64,000 nucleotides of DNA from contig JAUSBK010000010.1 in the NCBI GenBank assembly GCA_030652115.1, positions 1-64,000 of the forward strand, given 5' to 3'. The position numbers and the translations under genes were made by a program. Under the pieces are notes generated by a model. It ran no database searches. It had not been told where the DNA came from and saw only the letters and a list, made by a program, of their open reading frames with translations. Position 1 is the stretch's first letter; each line of letters starts with the position of its first letter. Positions 7,534 to 16,084 of the stretch are shown here, piece after piece. The DNA is from Coriobacteriia bacterium. GTDB lineage: Bacteria; Actinomycetota; Coriobacteriia; Anaerosomatales; Anaerosomataceae.

Positions 7534-8876
7534 CGGTGGCGCCCGCGCGACGCGTCGCCCTCGGCATGCTGGCTCGCGTGCGCAAGCAGAGCGCCTTCTC
7601 CGGCGCCGTCGTGTCAGTCGCACTCGGCAAGGCGTCTCTCTCACCGGCCGATGCGGCGCTGGCCACGCGGCTCGTGTATGGGACTCTCTCGGCCGAAGGC
7701 GTGCTCGACGAGGCTCTCGACCGTCATCTCTCACGCGGGGTCGAGCCTCGCGTGCGCGACGTACTGCGGCTGGCCGCGTTCGAGCTGCTGTTCAGCCGCG
7801 CTCCTGCGTATGCGGTCGTCGACCAGGCGGTCGATCTGGCGCGAGGCGTCCGCCCACAGGCCTCGGGGCTCGTGAATGCCGTCGTGCGGAAGATCGCAGC
7901 CGAGGCCTCCACCTTCCCGTGGGGCGATCCCTCGACCGATCGCGACGCGCTTGCGCGGGCGTCGGGGCATCCGCGTTGGATCGTCGATCTTGCGATCACA
8001 TCGCTCGGGGAGACCGCGGCCCGCGAGATGCTCGGCAGCGGCCTGGAACCTGCTCCCACGTACGTCCGTCTGGATCCGTTCGAGGCCGATCGGGCCACGG
8101 CGGCAGATGCCCTTTCGGCTGCTGAGCCTGAGCCGTCCCCGCCGGACCCGGACTGCTACAGGCTTGGCCATGCGTCGGCCGTGTTCGCGCGGCCTGCTGA
8201 ACCGCACGGATGGTTCCCGATGGACGCGGCGGCGCAGATGGCGCCTGCAGCGCTTCGTCCCACCCCGGGCATGGCGGTTCTCGACGTCGGCTCAGGACGC
8301 GGCAACAAGACGGTGTGCATACAGGCGATCGCGTCGCGTCACGGTGGGCCCGCTGAGGTGACCGCTGTGGACGTGCACGAAGGCAAGGTTCGGACGATGC
8401 GCGAACGACTGGATCGCTCGGGCGTCCCGGGCGTGAACGCCCTCGTATGCGACGCGACCGACCTGGCCGCGGTGTTCGGGCCGGACGCATTCGACGCAGT
8501 GCTCGTCGACGCTCCGTGCAGCGGCCTCGGGACGCTGCGCCGCTACCCCGAGAAGCGCTGGCGCCTTGATCCGGGTGCGCCGGCTCGCATGGCAGTGCTG
8601 CAATCGCAGCTGTTGGAGGCAGCGTCGCGGGTGGTCCGACCGGGCGGCGTGGTGGTGTACTCTACCTGTAGCGTGGCCGCCGAAGAGAACGATGGGGTCG
8701 TCAGTGGGTTCCTTGCCGGCGAGTCCGGGCGCGGTTTCCGGGCCGAACCGCTCGGTGACCTGATCCCGCTCGAATGGGGGACATTCCGAGACGGGGCGGG
8801 CTCCTTCCGTTCCTGGCCGACATCGGGCGGACCGGACGGCCACTTCGTGGCGGTTCTCCGCCGCAGTTCCGAGTAA
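7530..8876 (+). CDS. rsmB: 16S rRNA (cytosine-967-C5)-methyltransferase
   Basis: Methylates C967 of 16S rRNA using SAM. The 448-residue protein has an N-terminal NusB-like helical domain (about residues 1-140), then an SAM-binding domain with [12 protein letters not shown], the [12 protein letters not shown] motif and VYSTCS, whose cysteines match the catalytic and product-release cysteines of RNA m5C methyltransferases. GTG at 7530 overlaps the fmt stop (GTGA); other GTGs at 7521 and 7536 are possible starts. The def-fmt-rsmB order is common in many bacteria. Confidence 0.93.
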   Translation: MTVAPARRVALGMLARVRKQSAFSGAVVSVALGKASLSPADAALATRLVYGTLSAEGVLDEALDRHLSRGVEPRVRDVLRLAAFELLFSRAPAYAVVDQAVDLARGVRPQASGLVNAVVRKIAAEASTFPWGDPSTDRDALARASGHPRWIVDLAITSLGETAAREMLGSGLEPAPTYVRLDPFEADRATAADALSAAEPEPSPPDPDCYRLGHASAVFARPAEPHGWFPMDAAAQMAPAALRPTPGMAVLDVGSGRGNKTVCIQAIASRHGGPAEVTAVDVHEGKVRTMRERLDRSGVPGVNALVCDATDLAAVFGPDAFDAVLVDAPCSGLGTLRRYPEKRWRLDPGAPARMAVLQSQLLEAASRVVRPGGVVVYSTCSVAAEENDGVVSGFLAGESGRGFRAEPLGDLIPLEWGTFRDGAGSFRSWPTSGGPDGHFVAVLRRSSE

Positions 8877-8908
8877 GCAGGGGTTCGAACGATCCGAGGG
8901 AGGATGGG

Positions 8909-9874
8909 ATGCGCAGCACCCGTATCGTCGAAATGCTCGAGGTCACCGAGGCCGCAGCACTGTCTGCGGGCCGATGGATGGGCAAGGGCGACAAGCATGC
9001 TGCCGATGACGCCGCGGTCGAAGCGATGCGTTCGGCCTTCAACAACGTGGACATCGACGGCACGATCGTCATCGGCGAAGGGGAGCGTGACGAGGCGCCG
9101 ATGCTCTTCATCGGCGAGAAGGTCGGCCGAGGCGGCGAGGAGATCGACATCGCCGTTGACCCGCTCGAGGGCACGAACCTGACCGCCTACGGGCAGTCGA
9201 ACTCGATCGCGGTCCTGGCCTTCGGACCCAAAGGCACGCTGTTGCACGCTCCGGATACCTACATGAACAAGATCGCGGTAGGGCCCACGGCAGCTAGTGT
9301 GGTTCACATCGACCTGAGCCCGACCGAGAACATCCGCAACGTCGCGAAGGCGATGAAGCGTCCTGTCGAGGATCTCGTGGTGTGCATCCTCGAGCGCGAA
9401 CGGCACAAGGACCTGATCGCCGAAGTGCGGGCAGCCGGCGCGCGCATCCGTCTGATCACCGACGGCGACGTGTTCGGCGCCGTGGCCACGGCGATCGAAG
9501 GCACCGGCATCCACCTGTATCTCGGTATCGGTGCCGCCCCGGAGGGCGTGCTGGCCTGCGCCGCCATGAAGTGCATCGGCGGTTGCTTCATGGGCCGTTT
9601 CGCGTGGCGCAGCGATGAGGAGAGAGCACGTGCGGTGGAGATGGGAACGCCGCACATCGATGGCATCCTTGAGATGGATACACTCGTCAATACCGACGAG
9701 GCTGCATTCATCGCCACGGGCGTCACGGACGGGGAACTTCTCCGCGGTGTGAAGTACTTCGGGCACGGCACGCGCACGCACTCGATAGCGATGGATAACG
9801 CCACAGGAACCGTGCGCTTCATCGAGACCGTGAAGCAGACCGGAGCCGAGAAGTTCTGGGTGCGGATGGACTAG
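8909..9874 (+). CDS. glpX: Fructose-1,6-bisphosphatase, class II
   Basis: Hydrolyses fructose-1,6-bisphosphate to fructose-6-phosphate in gluconeogenesis. The 321-residue protein shows the metal-binding motifs of the GlpX family: [11 protein letters not shown] near residue 50 and DPLEGTNL near residue 87. ATG at 8909 sits behind GAGGGAGG. It begins 32 bp after rsmB and may be co-transcribed with it. It ends 9 bp from the convergent fmdB-like gene. Inositol-phosphatase-like activity is conceivable, but length and motifs fit class II FBPase well. Confidence 0.95.
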   Translation: MRSTRIVEMLEVTEAAALSAGRWMGKGDKHAADDAAVEAMRSAFNNVDIDGTIVIGEGERDEAPMLFIGEKVGRGGEEIDIAVDPLEGTNLTAYGQSNSIAVLAFGPKGTLLHAPDTYMNKIAVGPTAASVVHIDLSPTENIRNVAKAMKRPVEDLVVCILERERHKDLIAEVRAAGARIRLITDGDVFGAVATAIEGTGIHLYLGIGAAPEGVLACAAMKCIGGCFMGRFAWRSDEERARAVEMGTPHIDGILEMDTLVNTDEAAFIATGVTDGELLRGVKYFGHGTRTHSIAMDNATGTVRFIETVKQTGAEKFWVRMD

Positions 9875-9883
9875 AGGGCGACC

Positions 9884-10156
9884 CTACTCGGAAGCGGGAC
9901 ACGTCGCGCATGCGGCGCCTTGTCCCGAGTTGGCGCAGGAGTCCTTGCCGGATGGCGAGGGCTCCTCGCTTTTCGGCCTCGGCCGGTAGTCGGTGTTGTG
10001 GAAGCCCGAGCCCTTGAAGACGACACCGACCGGCGTGAAGACGCGCTTGGTCTGGCCGCCGCAGGAGGGACAGACGACCTCGGAGGCGTCCGAAAGCGAG
10101 CGTGTGAGCTCAAAGACAGACGCACACGACAAGCAACGGTAGTCGTAGGCGGGCAC
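9884..10156 (-). CDS. FmdB-family zinc ribbon protein
   Basis: A 90-residue protein that opens with PAYDYRCLSC and has a second pair CPSC about 20 residues later, together one zinc ribbon as in the FmdB/putative regulatory protein family. The tail is Ser/Pro-rich and ends with three more cysteines, as family members often do. The start is GTG at 10156 because CAGGAG stands at good spacing; an overlapping ATG 5 bases earlier is in another frame. The function is not established; FmdB was named from a formamidase gene cluster. It has its own promoter and is convergent with glpX. Confidence 0.85.
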   Translation of the reverse strand: MPAYDYRCLSCASVFELTRSLSDASEVVCPSCGGQTKRVFTPVGVVFKGSGFHNTDYRPRPKSEEPSPSGKDSCANSGQGAACATCPASE

Positions 10157-10187
10157 GGCATCTCCTGTGGGTCGTAGGCGATAGTGC

Positions 10188-10216
10188 AGCATAGCCGCGC
10201 AGCCGCCCCGGCGCAA
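10188..10216 (-). promoter_or_regulatory. Predicted promoter for the fmdB-like gene (minus strand)
   Basis: On the minus strand TTGCGC (10211-10216) and TATGCT (10188-10193) are separated by exactly 17 bp. The start would lie near 10181, leaving a leader of about 25 bases with the CAGGAG ribosome-binding site. Confidence 0.65.
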
Positions 10217-10231
10217 GGCGGGCACCGCGCT

Positions 10232-10240
10232 TGCTATACT
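10232..10240 (+). promoter_or_regulatory. Extended -10 promoter of the PASTA gene (leaderless geometry)
   Basis: TGC followed by TATACT (10235-10240), a strong extended -10 element. The ATG begins at 10247, exactly where transcription would start, and no ribosome-binding site lies between. No convincing -35 element is present, which is usual for extended -10 promoters. Confidence 0.65.
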
Positions 10241-10246
10241 GCGAGA

Positions 10247-11320
10247 ATGACCCAGACCACACACAGGCGCCGACTGGTGCCGAAGGCCGCGATCGTTGCT
10301 GCCGTCGTTATCGTGCTGCTGATCGCTGCCGCCGTCGCCGCATCGATGATGGTGGCGCGCGCGGGTCTTCTCGCCGTACCCGACGTGGTCGGACTGCCCG
10401 GCGAGATCGCCGAGGAGTCGCTCGAGGCCGACGGATTCGTCTACGAGCTTGCGGGCACGCGCGTCTCGGTGACCATCCCCGAGGGCGAGGTCATCTCTCA
10501 GGAGCCGGCTCCGGGCGTGCTCGTCGACCCGGGCACCGTGGTCGCGGTGGTGCTGTCCGTGGGGCCGCAGACGTTTCAGGTCCCCGATCTCGTGGGCAGC
10601 TCGGTCGAGGGCGCACGTGACGCGCTGAGCGCCCTCGGGCTCAATGTAGTGACGGAGGCTGTGTCCGCCGAGACCACCCAGGCGATCGTGCTCGAGATGT
10701 TCCCGGCGCCCGGATCCAGCGTGAGCCCCGGTGACGAGATCCGCCTGTCGGTTCCCGGCGGATCCGGTGAGGCGGACGTTCTTCTTCCGTACGACCTCCA
10801 GGGCGTCACGGTACTGCTCGACCCGGCACCGGTACCTGAAGGCGTGGGAGCCGACGTGACGATGGAGATCAGCCGACGGCTGCAATCGTTGCTGGAGGCC
10901 GCGGGCGCGAAGGTCACTACCACGCGCACAGCTGGAGGAGCGGCCACCACCGAGGGTCGTGTCCAGGCCGCCGAGGCCTCGACAGCCGACCTGATCATCG
11001 GGCTCGATGTGGCTGCGTCGGGCGCTCCGGGAGTGGTCGTGTATCACCTCGGATCGGCTGCGGATGCGCAGTACGAGCTGTCGTCGCTCAAGTACGCTCA
11101 GGCGGTCACCCGCGCGGCGACTCTGCCGACACTCACGGTGAACGAGCCTGGGCCCATAGAGGATCCCGTGCTCTCGGCGTTTCCGGGCACCGGGATGCGC
11201 GTGCAAGTCGGTGCTGCCGACGCTACAGCGGACGTGGCACGGTTCGTTGATCCCGCATGGGCCGATCAAATCGCGCGTGCCATCTACCGTGGTGTAGGTC
11301 CGACGCTCGAGGACAACTGA
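10247..11320 (+). CDS. Membrane-anchored PASTA protein with a degenerate N-acetylmuramoyl-L-alanine amidase (Amidase_3-like) domain
   Basis: A 357-residue protein with one membrane segment (residues 13-37) and an extracytoplasmic remainder. Two PASTA repeats (about 42-106 and 109-170, with VPDVVGL and VPDLVGSS) suggest binding to peptidoglycan or its precursors. Residues 187-350 follow the Amidase_3 fold pattern: LLDP, helix ISRRLQSLLEAAGAKV, TRT, a GRVQAAE helix, an ADLIIGLD strand and a C-terminal IARAIYRGV helix. Every active-site position I can align has changed: the DPGHGG histidine (DPAPVP), the SIH histidine (GLDV) and the catalytic VE (VQVG). It is therefore probably a non-catalytic wall-binding domain. 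The next gene is an M23 peptidase. ATG at 10247 is supported by the promoter geometry. Confidence 0.75.
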   Translation: MTQTTHRRRLVPKAAIVAAVVIVLLIAAAVAASMMVARAGLLAVPDVVGLPGEIAEESLEADGFVYELAGTRVSVTIPEGEVISQEPAPGVLVDPGTVVAVVLSVGPQTFQVPDLVGSSVEGARDALSALGLNVVTEAVSAETTQAIVLEMFPAPGSSVSPGDEIRLSVPGGSGEADVLLPYDLQGVTVLLDPAPVPEGVGADVTMEISRRLQSLLEAAGAKVTTTRTAGGAATTEGRVQAAEASTADLIIGLDVAASGAPGVVVYHLGSAADAQYELSSLKYAQAVTRAATLPTLTVNEPGPIEDPVLSAFPGTGMRVQVGAADATADVARFVDPAWADQIARAIYRGVGPTLEDN

Positions 11321-11339
11321 GCGTGCAATCGTGTAGACT
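11310..11339 (+). promoter_or_regulatory. Possible promoter for the M23 peptidase gene
   Basis: AGGACA (11310-11315), an 18-bp spacer and TAGACT (11334-11339), at the end of the PASTA gene. A small inverted repeat GAGGA-ATT-TCCTC (11343-11355) follows at the start of the leader. Confidence 0.45.
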
Positions 11340-11379
11340 GTCGAGGAATTTCCTCCGAGCTGAGACGAACGGAGTCGCC

Positions 11380-12396
11380 GTGCGCGGAATCCGCCTTCGG
11401 ATACTCCTCGTGTCGATGCTGGTGCTCGTAATGGGCTTTACGCCGCATGCGGTGGCCGCGCAGACCGAGGTACAGAAGCTACAAGCGCAGATCAAGGAGT
11501 TGCAGTCCGCCTCATCGGCGGCAGGGCAGGCCTACTCGGCCGCCTACTGGCAGCTCGATGCGACGCGCGTGGAAACGGCCCGCGTGGATGCCGAGCTTGC
11601 CAGCGCGCAAGCACGCCTCGATCAGGTGAACGCCCGTCTTTCGCAGCGTGCGAACGAGATATACCGCACCGGCAAGACCGACTACATGGCCATCCTGCTC
11701 TCGAGCGATGACTTCGACGAGATGCTGAAGCGCCTCGAGTACGTCCAGAGAGTCAGCCAGCAAGACGCATCGATCATCGCCGAGGTGGAGGCGCTCCAGG
11801 TGAGCCTTGCCACGAGCCGTGCCGAACTCGAGGCGCTCAAGACCCAGCAGGCCGAAGAGACCGCCGTCCTCAAGGAGGAGGCGGACCGCATCGACAAGGA
11901 ACTCAAGGCCCAGCAGGCGGAGTACGACAAGCTGCAGAAGCAGCTCGCGGCAGCCCTCGCCGCCGAGAAGGCGAAGAAGCAGAAGTCGTCGGCAACACCC
12001 GGGCCGAACGGGATGGTATTCCCGGTGGCCGGTCCGTGCACGTACACGGACACCTGGGGTGACGCGCGATCGGGTGGGCGCACGCACAAGGGCACCGACA
12101 TCATGGCACGGGAGGGGATCCCGGTCGTGGCTGTCCTGTCGGGGACCGTGCGCTCGAAGGACAACAGCCTTGGCGGCAAGACCATCTGGCTTACCTCCGA
12201 CAACGGATGGGCGTTCTACTACGCGCATCTGAGCAGCTACAAGGTCACATCCGGGTACGTACAGGCCGGGCAGGTCATCGGCTACGTCGGCAGCACCGGC
12301 AACGCATCGGCCAGCGCGCCGCATCTGCACTTCGAGATTCATCCCGGCGGTGGTGCCGCGGTGAATCCGTATCCATATCTCAAACAGATGCAGTAG
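11380..12396 (+). CDS. Secreted coiled-coil murein hydrolase activator / M23 peptidase (EnvC/NlpD-like)
   Basis: A 338-residue exported protein. The N-terminus MRGIRLRILLVSMLVLVMGF ending in AVAAQ is a signal peptide. Residues about 28-210 are a long coiled coil rich in Glu, Gln and Ala. The C-terminal LytM/M23 domain starts near residue 215 and shows THKGTDIM (first zinc His and Asp) and HLHFEIH (HxH), so the zinc site is intact. By family knowledge such proteins either cleave peptidoglycan cross-bridges or switch on amidases. GTG at 11380 follows GGAG. Its neighbour carries a dead amidase domain, which makes a joint wall-remodelling role plausible but unproven. Confidence 0.92.
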   Translation: MRGIRLRILLVSMLVLVMGFTPHAVAAQTEVQKLQAQIKELQSASSAAGQAYSAAYWQLDATRVETARVDAELASAQARLDQVNARLSQRANEIYRTGKTDYMAILLSSDDFDEMLKRLEYVQRVSQQDASIIAEVEALQVSLATSRAELEALKTQQAEETAVLKEEADRIDKELKAQQAEYDKLQKQLAAALAAEKAKKQKSSATPGPNGMVFPVAGPCTYTDTWGDARSGGRTHKGTDIMAREGIPVVAVLSGTVRSKDNSLGGKTIWLTSDNGWAFYYAHLSSYKVTSGYVQAGQVIGYVGSTGNASASAPHLHFEIHPGGGAAVNPYPYLKQMQ

Positions 12397-12440
12397 TTTG
12401 TCACCCGGTGCGTGCTGTGGCACGATGTCTGGGTCTTTCC

Positions 12441-12527
12441 GTTTCGGGAGCTGCCTGCTCGCAGGTGGCTGAGAGGCGACGATGGGTCGCGACCGAGAAG
12501 ACTGGGCCGGTAATGCGGCGCAGGAAC
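12441..12527 (+). promoter_or_regulatory. TPP riboswitch (THI box) upstream of thiT-thiN
   Basis: The thi-box core is present: GGGAGC, a P3-type stem TGCCTGC/GCAGGTG, the conserved CTGAGA (12469-12474), and CCGGTAATGCGGCGCAGGAA, matching the usual GGATAATGCCAGCGTAGGGA pattern. P1 can form between GTTTC (12441-12445) and GGAAC (12523-12527). Its location before a thiamine transporter and a thiamine pyrophosphokinase agrees with this call. Confidence 0.92.
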
Positions 12528-12572
12528 ACGGCTGGAGACGGCCGAGGAGCCGTTTCCGCTCTCAGCGCTCCT
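12528..12572 (+). terminator. Candidate expression platform of the TPP riboswitch: two mutually exclusive hairpins
   Basis: Hairpin A pairs ACGGCT (12528-12533) with AGCCGT (12548-12553) and is followed by TTTCC. Hairpin B pairs AGGAGC (12545-12550) with GCTCCT (12567-12572), followed by TTCC. They share 12548-12550, so both cannot form. Neither has a strong T-run, so I cannot say which one terminates. Confidence 0.45.
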
Positions 12573-12611
12573 TTCCGTATGGCGCTCGGTGCGCCGGGAG
12601 TGGAGAACGCT

Positions 12612-13178
12612 ATGCAGACTTCGCGCGTTCGGATCGCCGCTGAGATCGGGCTCACGGTAGCCCTTTCGGCGGTACTTGGCCTCATGACCGTGTGGTCGAT
12701 GCCCCAGGGCGGCAGCGTTTCGCTCGTCATGCTCCCCATCTTCGTGCTGGCGCTTCTGCGTGGACCCGCCGTGGGGATCGCGGCAGGCGCCCTGTACGGG
12801 CTGGTCGACTTCATGATCAAGCCGTACATCTTCCATCCCGTCCAGGTGCTGCTCGACTACCCCGTGGCGTTTGCGGCGTGCGGTCTCGCCGGGCTCTTTG
12901 CGCACGCGTGGGCCTCGCGAGCGAGGGAGAAGCGCTTTGGTGCGGCGTTCTGGCAAGCGGCGGTGCCGGGGATCGTACTGGGTGCCCTCGGGCGTTATGC
13001 GGCGCATGTGGTCTCGGGACTCGTGTTCTTCGCGACCTACGCGGAAGAGGCCGGTCAGGCGCCGCTGATCTACTCGGTCTCGTACAACTCGTTCGTGCTC
13101 GTGTCGGCCGCGGCCTCGGCACTGATCGCCTTCGCGGTCCTGCCCGCGCTCGAGCTGACCGCTGCGCGTTCCCGCTGA
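12612..13178 (+). CDS. thiT: ECF transporter thiamine-binding (S) component, ThiT family
   Basis: A 188-residue integral membrane protein with about six transmembrane helices. The family hallmark is present: W-SMPQGGSVSLVMLPI near residue 30, RGPAVGIAAGALYGLVD after it and the PVQVLLDYPVAF segment. It captures thiamine and works with a shared ECF energizing module that is not encoded here. ATG at 12612 follows GGGAGTGGAG. It overlaps thiN by one base (TGATG) and lies behind a TPP riboswitch, so uptake should fall when thiamine pyrophosphate is plentiful. Confidence 0.93.
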   Translation: MQTSRVRIAAEIGLTVALSAVLGLMTVWSMPQGGSVSLVMLPIFVLALLRGPAVGIAAGALYGLVDFMIKPYIFHPVQVLLDYPVAFAACGLAGLFAHAWASRAREKRFGAAFWQAAVPGIVLGALGRYAAHVVSGLVFFATYAEEAGQAPLIYSVSYNSFVLVSAAASALIAFAVLPALELTAARSR

Positions 13179-13831
13179 TGGACGGACGCCGCGCGCTGAT
13201 CGTGGGAGCGGCCCCGGCTCCCGGCGGAGAGGCCCACTACCATCGCCTGATCGAGGATGCGGACCTGCTCATCGCCGCGGACGGCGGGCTGCTCGTCTGT
13301 CTCGAGGCGGGGTGCACTCCGGATATCTGCGTCGGTGACTTCGACTCGACTTCCGCAGCGGCACTCTCTCAGGCGGCGGCCTCGGGTGCCGAGATTCGCC
13401 GCTATCCCGCGGTCAAGGACGTGAGCGACCTCGATCTCGCCCTCGCTGTCGCGAGGGAGGCGGGCTGCACCGAGGTCACGTTCGCGGCCGCATTCGCAGG
13501 CCGTCTCGACCACACCCTTGCGGCACTCGGCACGGTCGTTTCCGCGGCGGATCTCGGTGGCGTGTGTGACGAGCCCGAGTGGCGGGGCTTCGCACTGCGC
13601 TCGGAGCTCGGGGGCGTGCGTGAGCTCAGCGAGCCGGTCGGCACGATCATCTCGGTCATGGCGATGGGCGTGGACGCGACCGTGAATGCAACGGGCTTCG
13701 GCTACGCGATGTCCCGGACGGTCCTGAGCGCGCTCTCCTCGCATGGGCTGAGTAATGTCGCGACGGAACGCACGCAGCGTATCGAGGTCGTGTCCGGCAC
13801 CGTTCTTGTCATAGTGAATCGAGAACGCTGA
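13178..13831 (+). CDS. thiN: Thiamine pyrophosphokinase
   Basis: Converts thiamine and ATP into thiamine pyrophosphate and AMP. The 217-residue protein shows the family motifs AADGG near residue 30, VGDFDS near residue 50 and KDVSDLDLAL near residue 80, followed by FAAAFAGRLDHTLA, the equivalent of the usual GGRxDH motif, and a C-terminal beta domain. The ATG overlaps the thiT stop. Together the two genes form a salvage unit: import thiamine, then trap it as the cofactor. Confidence 0.94.
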   Translation: MDGRRALIVGAAPAPGGEAHYHRLIEDADLLIAADGGLLVCLEAGCTPDICVGDFDSTSAAALSQAAASGAEIRRYPAVKDVSDLDLALAVAREAGCTEVTFAAAFAGRLDHTLAALGTVVSAADLGGVCDEPEWRGFALRSELGGVRELSEPVGTIISVMAMGVDATVNATGFGYAMSRTVLSALSSHGLSNVATERTQRIEVVSGTVLVIVNRER

Positions 13832-13924
13832 TGCCGGCTCTTGAGTTCGGACTTGCCTCGACCGATACACTGTGATGACGCACGTGCGCTGTGCGTTGTC
13901 GTGCCGTGTGGCAGTGGGGGCGAT

Positions 13925-15661
13925 GTGCAGGCTCGCGACCGATCGCTTTGGAGCTGGTGGGGGGCACTCGCGGTGCTGGGAGCCGCGTGTGTGCTCGCCG
14001 GCTTCCTGATTCCGTCACTCGCGCTCGGAGTGGTCGGCGCGCTTGGCTGCGTGCTCGGCTTGTGGGAGATGCGGTCGTCTGTCATGTCGGCGGTCCCGTC
14101 CGACATCCCGGTCGCCCAAGTCGCGGTGGTAGAGCACCCGCCGATTCCGCGCGTGCCCCCCGGACTGGAGCCGGAGGTCGTGCTGGGGGCTCTGCGCGAC
14201 TCGGTCACGCACGTCGCCACGCCGGTGGCTGCGCATCTGTGGCTTGCCGATGAGCCCACCGGAACGCTGCGCAAGATCGCGGCCGTTGGCCCGATGGCGC
14301 CCTCAAGCCAGCCGATCCTGCTGTCGTCGGATGATGCCCTTGCAGCTTCATGTCGCAGCGGTCAAGCCGAGACCGGTCCGGTCGCACGCGTTCGCGGGGG
14401 TGGCGAACCGACGACGATCTGGCGGTACGTGCTGCCGATCATCGCCGGCGATGCGAGGGGTGTGGCCGCCGTCGACTTCCAGTCGCCTGATGAGATCGAC
14501 GTCAGTACGCTTCCCGAGGTGACTGCGCCGCTGCGCGGATCCCTCGCCGGCGCGCTCGGCCTCCACGTGGCGCGCATCGAACTCGAAACCGCGCAGCAGC
14601 TCATCGAGGCGGCCCGCGACCTCAGTCGCATGCTCGACCCGCAGCAGGTCCTCACGACCGCACTGCGCCGGGTTATGGAGCTCAGCGATGCGCAGACCGG
14701 TAGCGTCATGCTGCTCGAGCAGAGCACCGGACGGCTGGTGATCGAGATATCCGAGGGCCTCCCAGCTGAGGTTGTGCACTCGACCTCGCTCGCCGAAGGA
14801 GAGGGTATCGCAGGCTGGGTGCTGGCTTCGCGGCAGCCGCTGCTGATAGAGGACCTGCCCGCACGTACTCCGGCGGCGCGGAGGCATGGGATACGCTCGG
14901 CGGTCTCGGTTCCTATCGCCGATGACGAGGGTATCCTCGGCGTGCTGAACGTGGGCAGCCGCTCATTCCCCGCACGGTTCACCGAATCGCACATGTCGTC
15001 GATCGAGGTTCTCGGCAAGCAGACCGCGACGGCGCTGCGAAATGCCCGCGCAATGGTGGAGTCGCGTGAGCTCTACTTCGACACGCTCAAGGCGCTCGCG
15101 CTTGCGATGGAGACCAAAGACCCGTACTCGCGTGGCGGTACGGAACGCGTGCTCGAGTATGCCGATGCGATGGGCAAGGCGTTCGGGCTTGGCCCTGACG
15201 ATCAGGACGCCCTTCGGATCGCCGCGCTTCTGCATGACATCGGGATGGCCGCTGCGGGGGACAGCGTCGCGATCGCCGACAGGCCGCTCACGACTGTGGA
15301 GCGCGCGCTTCTGAAGATGCACCCCCAGATCGCGTCCGAGATCCTGGCCGAGGCGCCGGCGCTGCGCAACGTCGTGCCTATCGTGTACCACCATCACGAG
15401 TGGTACGACGGAGCCGGGTACCTGAGCGGGGTCTCAGGCGAAAGGATCCCGATCGGTGCGCGGATACTTGCGGTCGCAGACGCATTTGTGGCGATGACGT
15501 CGCCACGCCCGTATCGGGCGGCCTTCTCGGTGGCCGATGCGCTGCGGGAGCTCACGGATAAGACAGGGACCCAGTTCGATCCTGCCGTCGTGGATGTCCT
15601 GCGGGACATCCTTCAGGGCGGGTCGAGCCGGGTCCCCGGTACGAACAGCGGGTCGTACTAG
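13925..15661 (+). CDS. Membrane GAF / HD-GYP-type signalling protein
   Basis: A protein of about 578 residues. Two hydrophobic segments (about 8-28 and 32-50) anchor it. A degenerate GAF-like region (about 80-215) and a clearer GAF domain (about 230-380) follow, and the C-terminus (about 395-560) is an HD-GYP domain with HDIG at 437-440 and [11 protein letters not shown] from residue 489. The GYP triplet reads GYL. HD-GYP proteins hydrolyse cyclic di-GMP; the substitution leaves activity uncertain. The start is not fixed: the frame is open from 13841, but GTG at 13925 has a G-rich ribosome-binding region. A TACACT -10-like element lies at 13866-13871. The stop overlaps that of rpmB on the other strand. 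Confidence 0.82.
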   Translation: MQARDRSLWSWWGALAVLGAACVLAGFLIPSLALGVVGALGCVLGLWEMRSSVMSAVPSDIPVAQVAVVEHPPIPRVPPGLEPEVVLGALRDSVTHVATPVAAHLWLADEPTGTLRKIAAVGPMAPSSQPILLSSDDALAASCRSGQAETGPVARVRGGGEPTTIWRYVLPIIAGDARGVAAVDFQSPDEIDVSTLPEVTAPLRGSLAGALGLHVARIELETAQQLIEAARDLSRMLDPQQVLTTALRRVMELSDAQTGSVMLLEQSTGRLVIEISEGLPAEVVHSTSLAEGEGIAGWVLASRQPLLIEDLPARTPAARRHGIRSAVSVPIADDEGILGVLNVGSRSFPARFTESHMSSIEVLGKQTATALRNARAMVESRELYFDTLKALALAMETKDPYSRGGTERVLEYADAMGKAFGLGPDDQDALRIAALLHDIGMAAAGDSVAIADRPLTTVERALLKMHPQIASEILAEAPALRNVVPIVYHHHEWYDGAGYLSGVSGERIPIGARILAVADAFVAMTSPRPYRAAFSVADALRELTDKTGTQFDPAVVDVLRDILQGGSSRVPGTNSGSY

Positions 15662-15846
15662 CCGCGCGTGACCTTGCCGGCCTTGAGGCACTTCGTGCAG
15701 ATGTTCATCTTCTTCACGGTGCCGTCAACGACGACCGAGACCTTCTGCACGTTGGGGTGGAACATGCGGTTCGTCACGCGATGAGAGTGGCTCACGTTGC
15801 GCCCCGCGGTGGGATGCTTGCCACAGACGCTGCAGACCTTGGACAT
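15658..15846 (-). CDS. rpmB: 50S ribosomal protein L28
   Basis: A 62-residue L28, recognisable from [22 protein letters not shown] at the N-terminus. It has two CxxC pairs (CSVC and CTKC), so it is the zinc-binding form. The ATG at 15846 is preceded by GAGGACGGAG. It is a single-gene unit with its own promoter. Its TAG and the TAG of the convergent HD-GYP gene share the palindrome CTAG, so the two coding regions overlap by 4 bases. Confidence 0.97.
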   Translation of the reverse strand: MSKVCSVCGKHPTAGRNVSHSHRVTNRMFHPNVQKVSVVVDGTVKKMNICTKCLKAGKVTRG

Positions 15847-15917
15847 CTTCGGGCTCCGTCCTCATGATCGGTTCAGGCGGTCAGGCTTCCACCGCCGGTA
15901 TCGGCAAAAGCGCAGCA

Positions 15918-15946
15918 ATACTAGCACACGGGTGTAGGGCCAGCAA
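15918..15946 (-). promoter_or_regulatory. Predicted promoter for rpmB (minus strand)
   Basis: On the minus strand TTGCTG (15941-15946), a 17-bp spacer and TAGTAT (15918-15923), with TGC directly before the -10. The leader is about 65 bases. This 238-bp divergent gap (15847-16084) also holds the asp23 promoter. Confidence 0.7.
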
Positions 15947-16020
15947 AGCGTCCGCCGTCGGCCCCGGATGCTGCACTCGCGTGGTGCCATGCGCACCGCT
16001 CGGCGAGGGTGCGGTTCCGC

Positions 16021-16026
16021 TATACT
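16021..16026 (+). promoter_or_regulatory. Possible -10 element for the asp23-fakA operon
   Basis: TATACT, a close match to the -10 consensus, about 58 bases upstream of the asp23-like ATG. No convincing -35 element lies at 16-18 bp. Confidence 0.45.
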
Positions 16027-16084
16027 ACATCGTACGTTCGCGACCAGGACCGGACCGTTGTGAGCGCTCTGAGGAGGGTCATGC

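Noticed and set aside
8543-9781. Long minus-strand open frames opposite rsmB and glpX
   Set aside because: They cover two clearly conserved genes and the translations show no family motifs.
13841-13924. TTG start of the HD-GYP gene at 13841
   Set aside because: The added 28 residues are non-conserved and include a likely promoter region; GTG at 13925 has a better ribosome-binding context.
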